The notes: a model not told the origin generated them from the letters alone. 64,000 nucleotides of DNA from Mumia sp. Pv4-285 (GCF_041320275.1 NZ_CP162023.1:2232001-2296000); one strand, 5' to 3'. Shown: positions 16,695 to 25,886, counted from the stretch's first letter. A program made the numbers and translations.

Positions 16695-17561
16695 TCAGCG
16701 CCTGCGCCCGACCTCGGCCGCCGCGAGCCAGGCGGGGAGGCCCTCCTCAGTCTCCGGCGGCGGAGCGGTGAGCCGGGTGGCGATCCCGTCCGGGTGCAGG
16801 GTGGCGGGCCAGGGATCCGCGAGCGCGGAGACGATGGCGTCCCGATCGAGACCGGCGCGCACCATCGCGGCGATCTCTCGAGAGTTGACGCCGAGCGGGA
16901 GATCGCCGTTGCCGAGGTCGGTGCCGTACAGCGCGCGGCCGCCGGCTGCGTGGTAGCGAGCCAGGTTGTCGATGGCGACCTCTTGGGAGGCTTCGTGCCG
17001 GTGGATGTCCAGGGTGGTGATCCAGCGCTGACCGAGCGCGGCCGCCTCGTGGACGAGGGCGTCGTCGAGCCGTTCGGTCCACGGCGTGTGGGCGAGGACG
17101 TCGACTCCGGCGTCGGTCGCGACGGCAGCAGCGCCGGTGCCTTCGACGTGCGCGACGACGGGAACGTCGTGCTCGCGTGCGGCGTCCACGACGGCGGCGA
17201 GCGCCGCTCTGTCGGGTACTGGTCCGGCGTCTGAGTTGAGCGTCACCTTGATGGCGGATGCGCCGATCGCGACCTGCTCGGCCACCGCCTCGCCCGCGTC
17301 GGCGGGGGATCGAAGCTCGCGCACCGCACCCTCGGGGCACCACGCGCGCCCGAGCGGGTACCCGTCAGGTGCCGCGAGGAACGCTCCCGCGAACCGGACG
17401 TACGGGGCGTCTCGGTCGGCCCCGCGCGCCGCCCTCGCGATGCTCGTCGGATTGCCACCCAGGTCGACGACCCCCGCCAGCCCGCCGCCGCGGAGGCGCG
17501 CCTCGTCGATGAGCTGGAGATGGACGTGGTGGTCGACGAACGGAGGCAGCCAGGTCGGCAC
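16695..17561 (-). CDS. amidohydrolase-superfamily metal-dependent hydrolase
   Basis: A 288-residue TIM-barrel amidohydrolase. Metal-site features are the N-terminal HVH (His12, His14), Lys105 in AIKVTLNS, His138 in VVAHVEG, His158 in LAHTPW and Asp215 in YGTDLGNGD. It starts one base after the tryptophan 2,3-dioxygenase gene ends, so it is in the same operon. Position suggests a role in kynurenine metabolism, such as hydrolysis of N-formylkynurenine. That would be an unusual fold for this step, and the assignment is inference only. No kynureninase is in the window. Confidence 0.82.
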   Translation of the reverse strand: MPTWLPPFVDHHVHLQLIDEARLRGGGLAGVVDLGGNPTSIARAARGADRDAPYVRFAGAFLAAPDGYPLGRAWCPEGAVRELRSPADAGEAVAEQVAIGASAIKVTLNSDAGPVPDRAALAAVVDAAREHDVPVVAHVEGTGAAAVATDAGVDVLAHTPWTERLDDALVHEAAALGQRWITTLDIHRHEASQEVAIDNLARYHAAGGRALYGTDLGNGDLPLGVNSREIAAMVRAGLDRDAIVSALADPWPATLHPDGIATRLTAPPPETEEGLPAWLAAAEVGRRR

Positions 17562-17562
17562 G

Positions 17563-18438
17563 CTACGCGCCGATCTCGGTCCGGACGGCGAAGAGCTCGG
17601 GGAAGAACGTCAGGTCGAGGGCCCGCTGGAGGAACGGCACACCGCTCGACCCGCCGGTGCCTCGCTTGGTGCCGATGATGCGCGAGACCGTCTTGAGGTG
17701 TCGGAAACGCCAGAGCTGGAAGTTGTCCTCCAGGTCGACGAGCTCCTCGCACGTCTCGTACGCCTCCCAGTTCGCCTCGGCGTCGGCGTAGATGGCGGTG
17801 AGGACCGGCACGAGGTCCTCGCGGAAGGTCCAGGCCCGGGTGACGTCGCGTTCGACGACGTCGGGGGGTACGGGGTAGCCGGCGCGTGCGAGGTAGCGGA
17901 GGAACTCGTCGTACAGGCTCGGCGCCTCGAGGACCTCGCGCAGGATCTCGCGGTGTGCAGGCTCGGCGTCGAAGACCTTGAGGATCGCGGCGTTCTTGTT
18001 GCCGAGGACGAACTCGACCGCACGGTACTGGTACGACTGGAAGCCGCTCGCGCTGCCGAGCACGCCGCGGAACTGTGCGTACTCGGTCGGCGTCAGCGTG
18101 GCGAGGACCGACCACTGCTCGGCCAGGGTCCGCTGCACGTGCTTGACCCGCGCGATGCGCTTGAGAGCGGGGCCGAGCTCGTCGGCGCGTAGGTGCCGGC
18201 ACGCGCTCTCGAGCTCGTGCAGGACGAGCTTGAGCCACAGCTCCGTCGTCTGGTGCTGGACGATGAACAGCAGCTCGTCGTGATGCTCGGGGCGGCTGAT
18301 CGGCCGCTGCGCCGAGAGCAGGGTGTCCAGATCGAGGTATCCGCCGTAGCTCATCCGGTCGTGGAAGTCGGTGACGACGCCGTCTTCGACCGCCCGGGTG
18401 TTGTCCTGCACGCCGCGCGGCGTCTCTGGATGGCTCAC
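17563..18438 (-). CDS. kynA: tryptophan 2,3-dioxygenase
   Basis: A 291-residue heme enzyme converting L-tryptophan to N-formylkynurenine, the first step of the kynurenine route. Family residues are all present: FIVQHQTTELW with distal His62, the substrate-carboxylate Arg139 in SGFQSYQYRAVEF, the axial heme His247 in WRFRHLKTVSRIIG, and GTKRGTGGSSG. Length is normal. It is the first gene of a two-gene unit with an amidohydrolase. Its start lies about 60 bases from an iron box in the gap shared with the divergent siderophore operon, so iron control is possible. Confidence 0.95.
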   Translation of the reverse strand: MSHPETPRGVQDNTRAVEDGVVTDFHDRMSYGGYLDLDTLLSAQRPISRPEHHDELLFIVQHQTTELWLKLVLHELESACRHLRADELGPALKRIARVKHVQRTLAEQWSVLATLTPTEYAQFRGVLGSASGFQSYQYRAVEFVLGNKNAAILKVFDAEPAHREILREVLEAPSLYDEFLRYLARAGYPVPPDVVERDVTRAWTFREDLVPVLTAIYADAEANWEAYETCEELVDLEDNFQLWRFRHLKTVSRIIGTKRGTGGSSGVPFLQRALDLTFFPELFAVRTEIGA

Positions 18439-18497
18439 ACCATCACCGTAGCGATGTGATGCGCGACACGGTTGACGCCGGCGGCAGGTACGTTAAC

Positions 18498-18516
18498 TTA
18501 GGCAAGCCAAGCCTAA
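18498..18516. promoter_or_regulatory. IdeR/DmdR (DtxR-family) iron box
   Basis: TTAGGCAAGCCAAGCCTAA matches the 19-base DtxR/IdeR/DmdR consensus TTAGGTTAGGCTAACCTAA at 14-15 positions. The symmetry extends to ACTTAGGC / GCCTAAGT (18496-18518). It lies 57 bases before desA. Iron-loaded DtxR-type repressors bind such boxes and shut off siderophore genes. It is also near the divergent kynA start. Confidence 0.88.
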
Positions 18517-18573
18517 GTAAATGCCAACTCGCGCGGCAAACCGTCGTCGTACGAACCTGCTCCAGGAGCCCGC

Positions 18574-20058
18574 ATGAACCTATCGCCCCTGCTGACCAAC
18601 AGCACCGCGGACGACTACGCGCGAACCGTCCACGCCGTGGTGGACCGGCTCGCCGCCCAGGTCCGTTCGTGTGCGGCACCGTTCTCGGGGGAGTCGCGGG
18701 ACCTGCTCGAGCGGCGGGTGGCGTCGGTCGACCTCGACGGTGCACCACTCGGCACCGACGCTGCGCTCGTGGAGATCGACACGATGTTCGTCGAGGACGC
18801 CGTCTGGTTCCACCACCCGGCGTACGCCGCGCACCTCAACTGCCCGGTCGCCATCCCGGCTGTCGCGGCGGAGGCCGTGCTGGCCGCGGTGAACACCTCC
18901 GTCGACACGTACGACCAGTCGACGGTCGGCACCTACATGGAGCGCCACCTCATCAGGTGGACTGCCGGCCGGATCGGGTTCGACGGGGGAGCGGGCGTGT
19001 TCACGTCCGGGGGGACGCAGTCCAACCTCCATGCGCTCTTCCTCGCCCGCGAGCACGCGCTCGCCGTGCACGGATCCGGGATCCTCGCCGGCGCCGAGCG
19101 CAGCTCGCTCCAGGAACGGATGCTCGTCCTCGCGACGGAGCACAGCCACTTCAGCGTCCAGAAGTCGGCGCTCCTGCTCGGGCTCGGTGAGGACGCTGTC
19201 ATCTGCGTGCCCACCGACAGCGACGGGCGGATGGACCCGAGCGGTCTTCGGCTGACGCTGGACGTGATCGAGCGGACCGGCCGGATCCCGATGGCCGTCG
19301 TCGCCACCGCGGGCACGACGGACCGGGGGTGCATCGACCCACTCGGAGCGGTTGCCGACGCCTGCGAGCGATCGGTGACGTGGCTGCACGTCGACGCCGC
19401 GTACGGGGGAGGACTGCTCGTCTCACCGACCCGCCGCCACCTCCTGGACGGCATCGAGCGCGCGGCCTCCGTCACGATCGACTTCCACAAGAGCTTCTTC
19501 CAGCCCGTCTCGTCCAGCGCGATCATCGTCCGCAACCCCGCCGACCTCGCGCGTACGGGCTGGCACGCCGACTACCTCAACCCCGACGACGCGGACGAGC
19601 CGAACCAGGTCGACACGTCGCTGCAGACCACCCGTCGGTTCGACGCGCTCAAGCTCTGGACGACGCTGCGGGCGCTCGGAGCCGACCGGGTCGGAGCGAT
19701 GTTCGACCGCGTCCTCGATCTCACCGCCGCCGTCCACCGGATCGTCGAGGAGGATCCTGACCTGCACCTGCTTGCCAGGACGGACCTCAGCACCGTCCTC
19801 TTCCGCTACCAGCCCGACGACATGGCCGACGCGGAGGCGGATCGGCTGGTGCCTGTCATCCGTGCCGCCATGCTCGCGTCGGGCCGCGCCCTGCTCGCCA
19901 AGACGGTCGTCCGCGGTCGGCCGTGCCTCAAGCTGACCCTCCTGAACCCGGACACCACCGTCCACGACGTGCGCGGCGTCCTCGCGATCGCGAAGACCAC
20001 AGGAGCGACGCACGCACGACCGGGGCACGCCCTCGCGACGACGGTGGTGACGCGGTGA
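18574..20058 (+). CDS. desA: lysine decarboxylase of hydroxamate siderophore synthesis (DesA-like)
   Basis: A 494-residue group II PLP decarboxylase. It makes cadaverine from lysine for desferrioxamine-type siderophores. Family marks are FTSGGTQSNLHALFLAR, TAGTTDRGCIDPL, WLHVDAAYGG, and the PLP lysine in TIDFHKSFFQP at about 306. CAGGAG precedes the ATG. First gene of a six-gene operon behind an iron box; its TGA overlaps the GTG of desB. A diaminobutyrate decarboxylase role is possible from sequence alone, but the neighbours favour cadaverine formation. Confidence 0.92.
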   Translation: MNLSPLLTNSTADDYARTVHAVVDRLAAQVRSCAAPFSGESRDLLERRVASVDLDGAPLGTDAALVEIDTMFVEDAVWFHHPAYAAHLNCPVAIPAVAAEAVLAAVNTSVDTYDQSTVGTYMERHLIRWTAGRIGFDGGAGVFTSGGTQSNLHALFLAREHALAVHGSGILAGAERSSLQERMLVLATEHSHFSVQKSALLLGLGEDAVICVPTDSDGRMDPSGLRLTLDVIERTGRIPMAVVATAGTTDRGCIDPLGAVADACERSVTWLHVDAAYGGGLLVSPTRRHLLDGIERAASVTIDFHKSFFQPVSSSAIIVRNPADLARTGWHADYLNPDDADEPNQVDTSLQTTRRFDALKLWTTLRALGADRVGAMFDRVLDLTAAVHRIVEEDPDLHLLARTDLSTVLFRYQPDDMADAEADRLVPVIRAAMLASGRALLAKTVVRGRPCLKLTLLNPDTTVHDVRGVLAIAKTTGATHARPGHALATTVVTR

Positions 20059-21377
20059 CGTACGACCTCATCGGGATCGGCATCGGTCCGTTCAACCTCG
20101 GCCTCGCCTGCCTTGCGGATCCGCTCGACGACGTGGACGCGCTCTTCCTCGACGAGTCGCCCGAGTTCCGGTGGCATCCCGGGATGATGCTCGAGGGCGC
20201 GACGATCCAGGTGCCGTTCCTCGCCGACCTCGTCACGCTGGCGGACCCGACGTCACGGTTCTCGTTCCTCAGCTTCCTGAAGCAGACGGGCCGGCTCTAC
20301 CCGTTCTACATCCGGGAGAGCTTCTACCCGCTGCGCGCGGAGTACGACGCCTACTGCCGCTGGGCGGCCGACCAGCTCGGATCGTTGCGCTGGGGCCGGC
20401 GTGTCGTCGCGGTCGAGCACCACGAGGCCGACGACTCGTACGTCGTGCGTGCGCGCACCGATGACGGGTCCATCGAGACGTACCGTACGAGGCACGTCGT
20501 CCTCGGCACCGGCACACGGCCGACCCTCCCGGACGCGGCGCGCGGTCTCGACGGACCGTGGCTGCACAGCGCCGACTACCTCACGCACCGCGACGCTCTG
20601 TGCCGCGCGGAGTCGGTCACGATCGTCGGCAGCGGGCAGTCCGCCGCGGAGATCTACCGGGACCTGCTCGAGGGCGTCCACGACCACGCGTACCGGCTCG
20701 ACTGGGTCACGCGGTCGCCGCGGTTCTTCCCCATGGAGTACACGAAGCTGACGCTCGAGATGACGTCGCCGGAGTACACCGACCACTTCCACGCCCTGCC
20801 GCTCGAGCTGCGCCAGCTGCTCGGCCGCGAGCAGCGGGGCCTCTACAAGGGGATCAGCGGCGACCTGGTCGACGACATCTACGACACGCTCTACCGCAAG
20901 AGCGCGACCGCTCCGGTCCCGACGACGCTGCTGACCGACACCGCGCTCGTCGACGCACGCTGGGACGGCAGCGAGTTCGTGCTGCGGCTGCGCCACGACC
21001 AGCTCGGCGAGGAGTACGAGCGGCGGACGGAGCGGCTGGTCCTGGCTACCGGGTACGCCGCCGCTGTGCCGCAGTGCCTCGATCCGGTCCGGCACCTGCT
21101 CGCGTTCGACGAGCTGGGGCGGTTCGCGGTGGGACGGGACTACGCCGTCGACGGTGACCGGAGGCGGGTCTTCGTCCAGAACGGCGAGGAGCACACGCAC
21201 GGCCTGACGGCGCCCGACCTCGGGTTCGGGGCGTGGCGCAGCTCGACGATCCTGGCAGCGGTCACCGGCCGCGAGGTCTACCCGGTCGAGCGCCGGATCG
21301 CGTTCCAGGAGTTCGGTGTTCCGGCCGGCGCCTCGACGCTCCCCGCACGCTCGCGAGAAGGGGTGGGTCTGCGATGA
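20055..21377 (+). CDS. desB: L-lysine/cadaverine N-monooxygenase (DesB-like)
   Basis: A 440-residue flavin N-hydroxylating monooxygenase. It should hydroxylate the terminal amine of cadaverine using FAD, NADPH and oxygen. The FAD site is GIGIGPFNLGLACLA (residues 6-20), the NADPH site VGSGQSAAEIYRDLL near 192, the ATGY-type motif LVLATGYAAA near 330, and the C-terminal DLGFGAWRSSTIL is typical of the family. GTG start in a GTGA overlap with desA; the stop overlaps the ATG of desC. The frame is open upstream inside desA, but family alignment fixes this start. Confidence 0.93.
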   Translation: MTYDLIGIGIGPFNLGLACLADPLDDVDALFLDESPEFRWHPGMMLEGATIQVPFLADLVTLADPTSRFSFLSFLKQTGRLYPFYIRESFYPLRAEYDAYCRWAADQLGSLRWGRRVVAVEHHEADDSYVVRARTDDGSIETYRTRHVVLGTGTRPTLPDAARGLDGPWLHSADYLTHRDALCRAESVTIVGSGQSAAEIYRDLLEGVHDHAYRLDWVTRSPRFFPMEYTKLTLEMTSPEYTDHFHALPLELRQLLGREQRGLYKGISGDLVDDIYDTLYRKSATAPVPTTLLTDTALVDARWDGSEFVLRLRHDQLGEEYERRTERLVLATGYAAAVPQCLDPVRHLLAFDELGRFAVGRDYAVDGDRRRVFVQNGEEHTHGLTAPDLGFGAWRSSTILAAVTGREVYPVERRIAFQEFGVPAGASTLPARSREGVGLR

Positions 21378-21955
21378 GCGGGCGTACGACCGCACGTCAC
21401 GCGGCGTTCACGGACGCCGTCCACATCGTGATCGAGCCGGTGGAGGCATCGCGCGACACGGCGGTGGTCCACCGCTGGTTCAGCGACCCGCATGCCGCGT
21501 TCTGGCAGCTGGGCGACCTCGACGTCAGTGCGGTGGAGGAGTACTTGGACGGGGTCACCGCCGACCCGCACCAGGACGCCTGGTTGGGGAGCGTCGACGG
21601 TCGACCGACCTTCCTGGTCGAGACGTACGACCCGGCGCACGTCCTCCTGACCGACGTCCACGACGCCCTCCCCGGTGACCTCGGGATGCACCTGCTCGTG
21701 TCGTCGCCGGTCGGGCGTCCTCGCCGCGGTCTGACAGGCGCGGTGATGGCGTCGGTGATGCGGCTCTGCTTCGAGCAGCTCGGAGCCGCCCGGGTGATCG
21801 TCGAGCCCGACGTCCGCAACGCCCCGATCGCGCGCAAGAACGCCGACGCCGGGTTCCGGGTCCTCCGCGACGTCCGGCTGGGCGACAAGGTGGCACGCCT
21901 CTCGGTCTGCACCCCTGCCGACTTCGCCCGCAGCACGCTCGGAGGACGACGATGA
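21374..21955 (+). CDS. desC: GNAT acyltransferase of siderophore synthesis (DesC/IucB-like)
   Basis: A 193-residue acyltransferase of the IucB/RhbD/MbtK type. It transfers succinyl- or acetyl-CoA to N-hydroxycadaverine. Visible marks are VVHRWFSDPHAAFWQLGDL, VETYDP, LGMHLLVSSPVGRPRRGLTGAVM in the CoA-binding strand, and RVIVEPDVRNAPIARKNADAGF in the C-terminal half. ATGA overlaps join it to desB and desD. It shares family motifs with the second GNAT at 25883, which is not identical and probably has a different acyl preference. Confidence 0.9.
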   Translation: MSGRTTARHAAFTDAVHIVIEPVEASRDTAVVHRWFSDPHAAFWQLGDLDVSAVEEYLDGVTADPHQDAWLGSVDGRPTFLVETYDPAHVLLTDVHDALPGDLGMHLLVSSPVGRPRRGLTGAVMASVMRLCFEQLGAARVIVEPDVRNAPIARKNADAGFRVLRDVRLGDKVARLSVCTPADFARSTLGGRR

Positions 21956-23793
21956 ACCAGGACGCCCCGCACCTCAACCCTCGCGCGATGGAGAGGGCCC
22001 AGCGCCACCTCGTCGCGAAGGCCCTCGCCGAGTTCGCCCACGAGCGCCTGCTCGCTCCTGTCGCTGCGGGCGACGGGTACGAGGTCCGCCTCGCGGACGG
22101 CGGGGTCGTCTACCGGTTCCGAGCCGAACGCCTCGCGCTGGAGCACTGGGTGATCGACGAAGCCACGCTCGCCCGGACGGTCGACGACGAGCCCAGGATG
22201 CTCGACGCCGCCGAGCTGATCCTCGAGCTCCAGCCGTTGCTCGACATCGCGGACGACCTCCTGGCCACCTACCTCGAGGAGATCGCCGCGACGCTCGCCG
22301 CCGGCGCCTACAAGCAGCACCAGCGTGGGCCCAGCGCGTCCACGCTCCTGGGGGCCGGGTTCCAGACCGTCGAAGCGGCCATGACCGAGGGGCACCCCGG
22401 GTTCGTCGCCAACAACGGGCGGATCGGATTCGGCCTCGACGCCTATCGCCGGTACGCCCCCGAGGCCGGAAGGCCGTTCTCGCTCCTCTGGCTGGCAGCG
22501 CGCAAGGAGGTCGCGCACCTGTCGCTCGGCGACGGCCTCGACGAGGACAGCCTGTACGAGGGAGAGCTCGACGCGAGCGAACGCGTCCGCTTCACCGACC
22601 GGCTGCTCGACCTCGGCCTCGACCCCGCGGCGTACCGCCTGCTGCCCGTCCACCCGTGGCAGTGGGACACCCGGATCTCCGTCACGTTCGCCCCGGACGT
22701 CGCACGGCGCGACCTCGTGCCGCTCGGGCCCGGTGCCGACGCGTACCAGGCGCAGCAGTCCATCCGGACGATGTTCAACCGGTCGCGACCGGACCGCCAC
22801 TACGTGAAGACCGCTCTCGCGATCCAGAACATGGGCTTCCTGCGCGGCCTGTCGCCCGCCTACATGCGTGCCACGCCGGCGATCAACGACTGGGTCGCGG
22901 ACCTCGTCGGTCTGGATCCGACTCTGACCGAGTGCCGCTTCTCGGTGCTGAGGGAGCGCGCCTCCATCGGGTACACCGGCGACGTCTACCACCGGACCCC
23001 GACAGCGTCGGCGCACCGCAAGATGGTCGCCGCGCTCTGGCGCGAGAGCCCCGTGGGACGTGTCGGCCCAGGGGAGCGGCTCGCCACGATGGCGTCCCTG
23101 CTGCACCGCGACGCCGAGGGGCGGGCGTACGCGAGCGCTCTCGTCCGAGCCTCGGGACTGTCCCCGCAGGAGTGGCTCGCCGCCTACCTCGACGCCTACC
23201 TGCGGCCCGTCGTGCACTGCCTCCTCGCTCACGACCTGGCGTTCATGCCGCACGGCGAGAACGTCATCCTCGTCCTCGGGGACCACGTGCCGCGCCGGGC
23301 GGTCATGAAGGACATCGGGGAGGAGGTCGTCCTGCTGCGCGACAGGACGCTGCCCGACGGCGTCGGGCGGATCGTCCAGCCGGTCGACGACACCGAGAAG
23401 GCGCTCGCCGTGTTCACCGACGTGTTCGACGGGGTCCTGCGGCACCTCGCCGGGATCCTGCACGTCGACGGCGTGCTGGGTGAGGGGGAGTTCTGGACCG
23501 CGGTCGCCGCGTGCGTCGACCGCCACGCCGCGGACCATCCCGACCTCGACCCGCAGGTCGACCTGCGGGCAGACCGCTTCGCCCACTCGTGCCTCAACCG
23601 GCTCCAGCTGCGCAACACTCTCCAGATGGTCGATCTCTCGAGCCAGTCGAGCTCCCTCATCTACGCCGGGACGCTCGCCAACCCGATCGCGCGCACCGCG
23701 ATCGCGCGCACCGCGATCGCGCCCACCATGACCGAACCCGGCGTGATCGGGCCAAGCACGTTCCAACCCGCCGCGTCCCCGGTGCGACCATGA
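21952..23793 (+). CDS. desD: NRPS-independent siderophore synthetase, IucA/IucC family (DesD-like)
   Basis: A 613-residue NIS synthetase that joins hydroxamate units through ATP-dependent amide bonds, giving linear or cyclic desferrioxamine. The IucA/IucC domain has KQHQRGPSASTLL near 120, HPWQWD near 233, KTALAIQNMGFLRGLSP near 283 and the start SIGYTGD. The FhuF-like C-terminal domain has MPHGENVILVLGDHVPRRAV near 430 and MKDIGEEV. The last 35 residues carry a repeat IARTAIARTAIA from a DNA tandem repeat and look dispensable. ATGA overlaps occur at both ends. Confidence 0.94.
   Translation: MNQDAPHLNPRAMERAQRHLVAKALAEFAHERLLAPVAAGDGYEVRLADGGVVYRFRAERLALEHWVIDEATLARTVDDEPRMLDAAELILELQPLLDIADDLLATYLEEIAATLAAGAYKQHQRGPSASTLLGAGFQTVEAAMTEGHPGFVANNGRIGFGLDAYRRYAPEAGRPFSLLWLAARKEVAHLSLGDGLDEDSLYEGELDASERVRFTDRLLDLGLDPAAYRLLPVHPWQWDTRISVTFAPDVARRDLVPLGPGADAYQAQQSIRTMFNRSRPDRHYVKTALAIQNMGFLRGLSPAYMRATPAINDWVADLVGLDPTLTECRFSVLRERASIGYTGDVYHRTPTASAHRKMVAALWRESPVGRVGPGERLATMASLLHRDAEGRAYASALVRASGLSPQEWLAAYLDAYLRPVVHCLLAHDLAFMPHGENVILVLGDHVPRRAVMKDIGEEVVLLRDRTLPDGVGRIVQPVDDTEKALAVFTDVFDGVLRHLAGILHVDGVLGEGEFWTAVAACVDRHAADHPDLDPQVDLRADRFAHSCLNRLQLRNTLQMVDLSSQSSSLIYAGTLANPIARTAIARTAIAPTMTEPGVIGPSTFQPAASPVRP
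23686..23727 (+). repeat. 15-base tandem repeat at the 3' end of desD
   Basis: The unit ATCGCGCGCACCGCG is repeated exactly at 23686-23700 and 23701-23715, with a partial third copy to 23727. It encodes IARTA repeats in the C-terminal tail of the synthetase after the conserved domain ends. The period is a multiple of three, so copy changes keep the frame. Confidence 0.85.
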
Positions 23794-25886
23794 CGGCACA
23801 CCTCTTCCGCGACGCGTACGGCGTGCCCCACGTGCGTGCCGACACCTGGCTTGAGGTCGCGGAGGCGCAGGGCAGGGTGACAGCGCTCGATCGCGGGAGC
23901 CAGATCCAGGTCGAGCACTGGAGGACCGAGGGTCGGTTGGCCGAGCACATCGGCTCGGACGGGGTCCCGTGGGACCGGTTCGCCCGCGCCGCCAGGCTCG
24001 CCGACACCGCACGGCAGGCGTTCGACGCGCTCGGCGACGACGACCGGCAGTGGGTCGGCGCGTACGTCGCCGGAGTGAACGCGGTCCTGCCCAGAGTCGA
24101 CTGGCCGGACTGGGCGCCGCTCGGCATCCTGCACGTCGCACACGTCCTGTTCTCCGACCTGCCGACGCTGCTGTGGCGCGAGCACGTCCACCGGACGCTC
24201 GGTCCGGTGCTCGGCGACGCGGCCATCGACCTCTTCCACCACGACTCCGGCGGATCCGGGAGCAACGCGTGGGCGCTGCACGGAAGCCGCACCCGCACCG
24301 GCAGTCCGTTGCTCGCCGGTGATCCGCACCGCGTCATCGAGATCCCCGGCGTCTACCAGCAGGTACGGCTCGCCGGACCGGACGGCGACGTCCTCGGGCT
24401 GGCGTTCCCCGGCGTGCCGGGCATCGCGCACTTCGGTCACGCCGGCTCCGTCGCCTGGGGGATCACGAATGCGATGGCGCACCACGTCGACGTGTTCCGC
24501 GAGCGCCTGCGCGGGACGGACGACGGCGAGGTCGAGGCGTACGGCCCGTCCGGCTGGGAGGTGGCGACGGCCGGCCGCGAGCAGATCCTGGTCCGCGGCG
24601 GAACCGCCGTCGGCACCGCCTGGGTGGAGACCGTACGAGGTGTCGTCGTCGCGGGACTCGAGGACCTGCCGGCACCCGGCACCGAGACGATCGCGTACGC
24701 GGCGCGGTTGCCCGCACGGGTCTGCTCCGACGTCGGCATCGCGTCGCTGCGCTCGCTGCTCCGTGTGCGGGCCGCCGAGGACGTGATCGCGGCTTTCGAC
24801 GGATGGGTCGACCCGGTCAACCGGCTGCTCGTGGCGGACCGCGACGGGGTCGTGCTGAGCCGGACCGTCGGCCGGGTGCCCGCGAGCGGCGGGGCTGCAC
24901 GCCGGCTCCCTCGCGACGCCTGGACGGCGGAGCCCGAGACTTCCGCCTGGCAGTCGATGCCGCCCGCGCGTGACGTCCGAGATCGCCGCGTCGACGCGAA
25001 CGAGCGACCGGGGGAGGCGGCCGTCGCCTTCGGCGACGCCTACGCTGCGCCGTACCGAGCCTCGCGCATCCGGACCCTGCTCGGCGAGCTGCTCGACGAG
25101 CGGAGCACCCTCGACGTCGCCGACATGGCGGGCGTCCACGGCGACACGCTGTCACTGGGTGCTGACGCGCTGCTGCAGCACCTTCCCGGCCCCGCGGAAG
25201 AGCGCCCCACGGACGCGGCGCACGCGTTCGCGGCACGCCTACGGGCGTGGAACCGACGCATGGACGCCGACAGCACCGAGGCCGCGCTCTTCGCCGCGTG
25301 GCGTGCCGCGATGGTCGACCGGCTCGCCGCCCACCCGTCCCTCGCGCCGCTTCACGCGCCGCACGGGATGGGTGCGGTGTACGAACCGTGGTGCGACGTC
25401 CGCGCGCGGGTCGGCGACGGCATCCTCACCCTGCTCGCCACCGACGGCCCGGCCCGCGGGCTGGGGATCGACGTGCGGTCCGTGGCCCTGGACGCGCTCG
25501 AGGAGGTGGCGGCGACGGAGGGCGTAGGTACGGAGCGCGCGCCGCGGTGGGGGGAGCGCCACACGCTGGACCCGGTACGGGTGCTGGCCGGCGTCCCCGG
25601 TGCCGCCTTCGCCGCCCTCCCACGTGCTGGCCTCTCCGGAGACAGCGACACCGTGCGGTCGACCGCCACCACGCCCGGCGTGACCGACCTCTGCTGGCGA
25701 GGCTCCGTCGCGCGCTGGATCTGGGACCTGTCGGAGCGCGACCGGAGCCGCTGGGGCGTCCCCTTCGGTGCCGCGGGCGATCCCGCCAGCCCGCACGCGA
25801 CCGACCAGCACGCGGCCTGGTTGCAGGCCGCGACCGTACCCGTCGTCACCGCCTGGGACGACCTCACCGAGGACACGCTGCCATGA
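23790..25886 (+). CDS. penicillin acylase-family Ntn-hydrolase in siderophore operon
   Basis: A 698-residue penicillin amidase-type protein, made as a precursor that cleaves itself to expose an N-terminal Ser. It opens with RDAYGVPHVRADTW, typical of the alpha subunit. The nucleophile region GSGSNAWAL has its Ser at about 158, followed by SRTRTGSPLLAGDPH and later SVAWGITNAMAHHVD. There is no signal peptide, unlike secreted acylases, so it probably acts in the cytoplasm. It overlaps desD and the next GNAT by ATGA. It may remove or install an acyl (for example arylacetyl) group on the siderophore. From memory, an acylase called desG sits beside des genes in some Streptomyces. Confidence 0.88.
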   Translation: MTAHLFRDAYGVPHVRADTWLEVAEAQGRVTALDRGSQIQVEHWRTEGRLAEHIGSDGVPWDRFARAARLADTARQAFDALGDDDRQWVGAYVAGVNAVLPRVDWPDWAPLGILHVAHVLFSDLPTLLWREHVHRTLGPVLGDAAIDLFHHDSGGSGSNAWALHGSRTRTGSPLLAGDPHRVIEIPGVYQQVRLAGPDGDVLGLAFPGVPGIAHFGHAGSVAWGITNAMAHHVDVFRERLRGTDDGEVEAYGPSGWEVATAGREQILVRGGTAVGTAWVETVRGVVVAGLEDLPAPGTETIAYAARLPARVCSDVGIASLRSLLRVRAAEDVIAAFDGWVDPVNRLLVADRDGVVLSRTVGRVPASGGAARRLPRDAWTAEPETSAWQSMPPARDVRDRRVDANERPGEAAVAFGDAYAAPYRASRIRTLLGELLDERSTLDVADMAGVHGDTLSLGADALLQHLPGPAEERPTDAAHAFAARLRAWNRRMDADSTEAALFAAWRAAMVDRLAAHPSLAPLHAPHGMGAVYEPWCDVRARVGDGILTLLATDGPARGLGIDVRSVALDALEEVAATEGVGTERAPRWGERHTLDPVRVLAGVPGAAFAALPRAGLSGDSDTVRSTATTPGVTDLCWRGSVARWIWDLSERDRSRWGVPFGAAGDPASPHATDQHAAWLQAATVPVVTAWDDLTEDTLP

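Noticed and set aside
21397-24141. A 900-residue open frame antisense to desC, desD and the acylase
   Set aside because: It is Arg/Gly/Pro/Val-rich without any domain, and arises from GC-rich third positions of the plus-strand genes, which have clear motifs.
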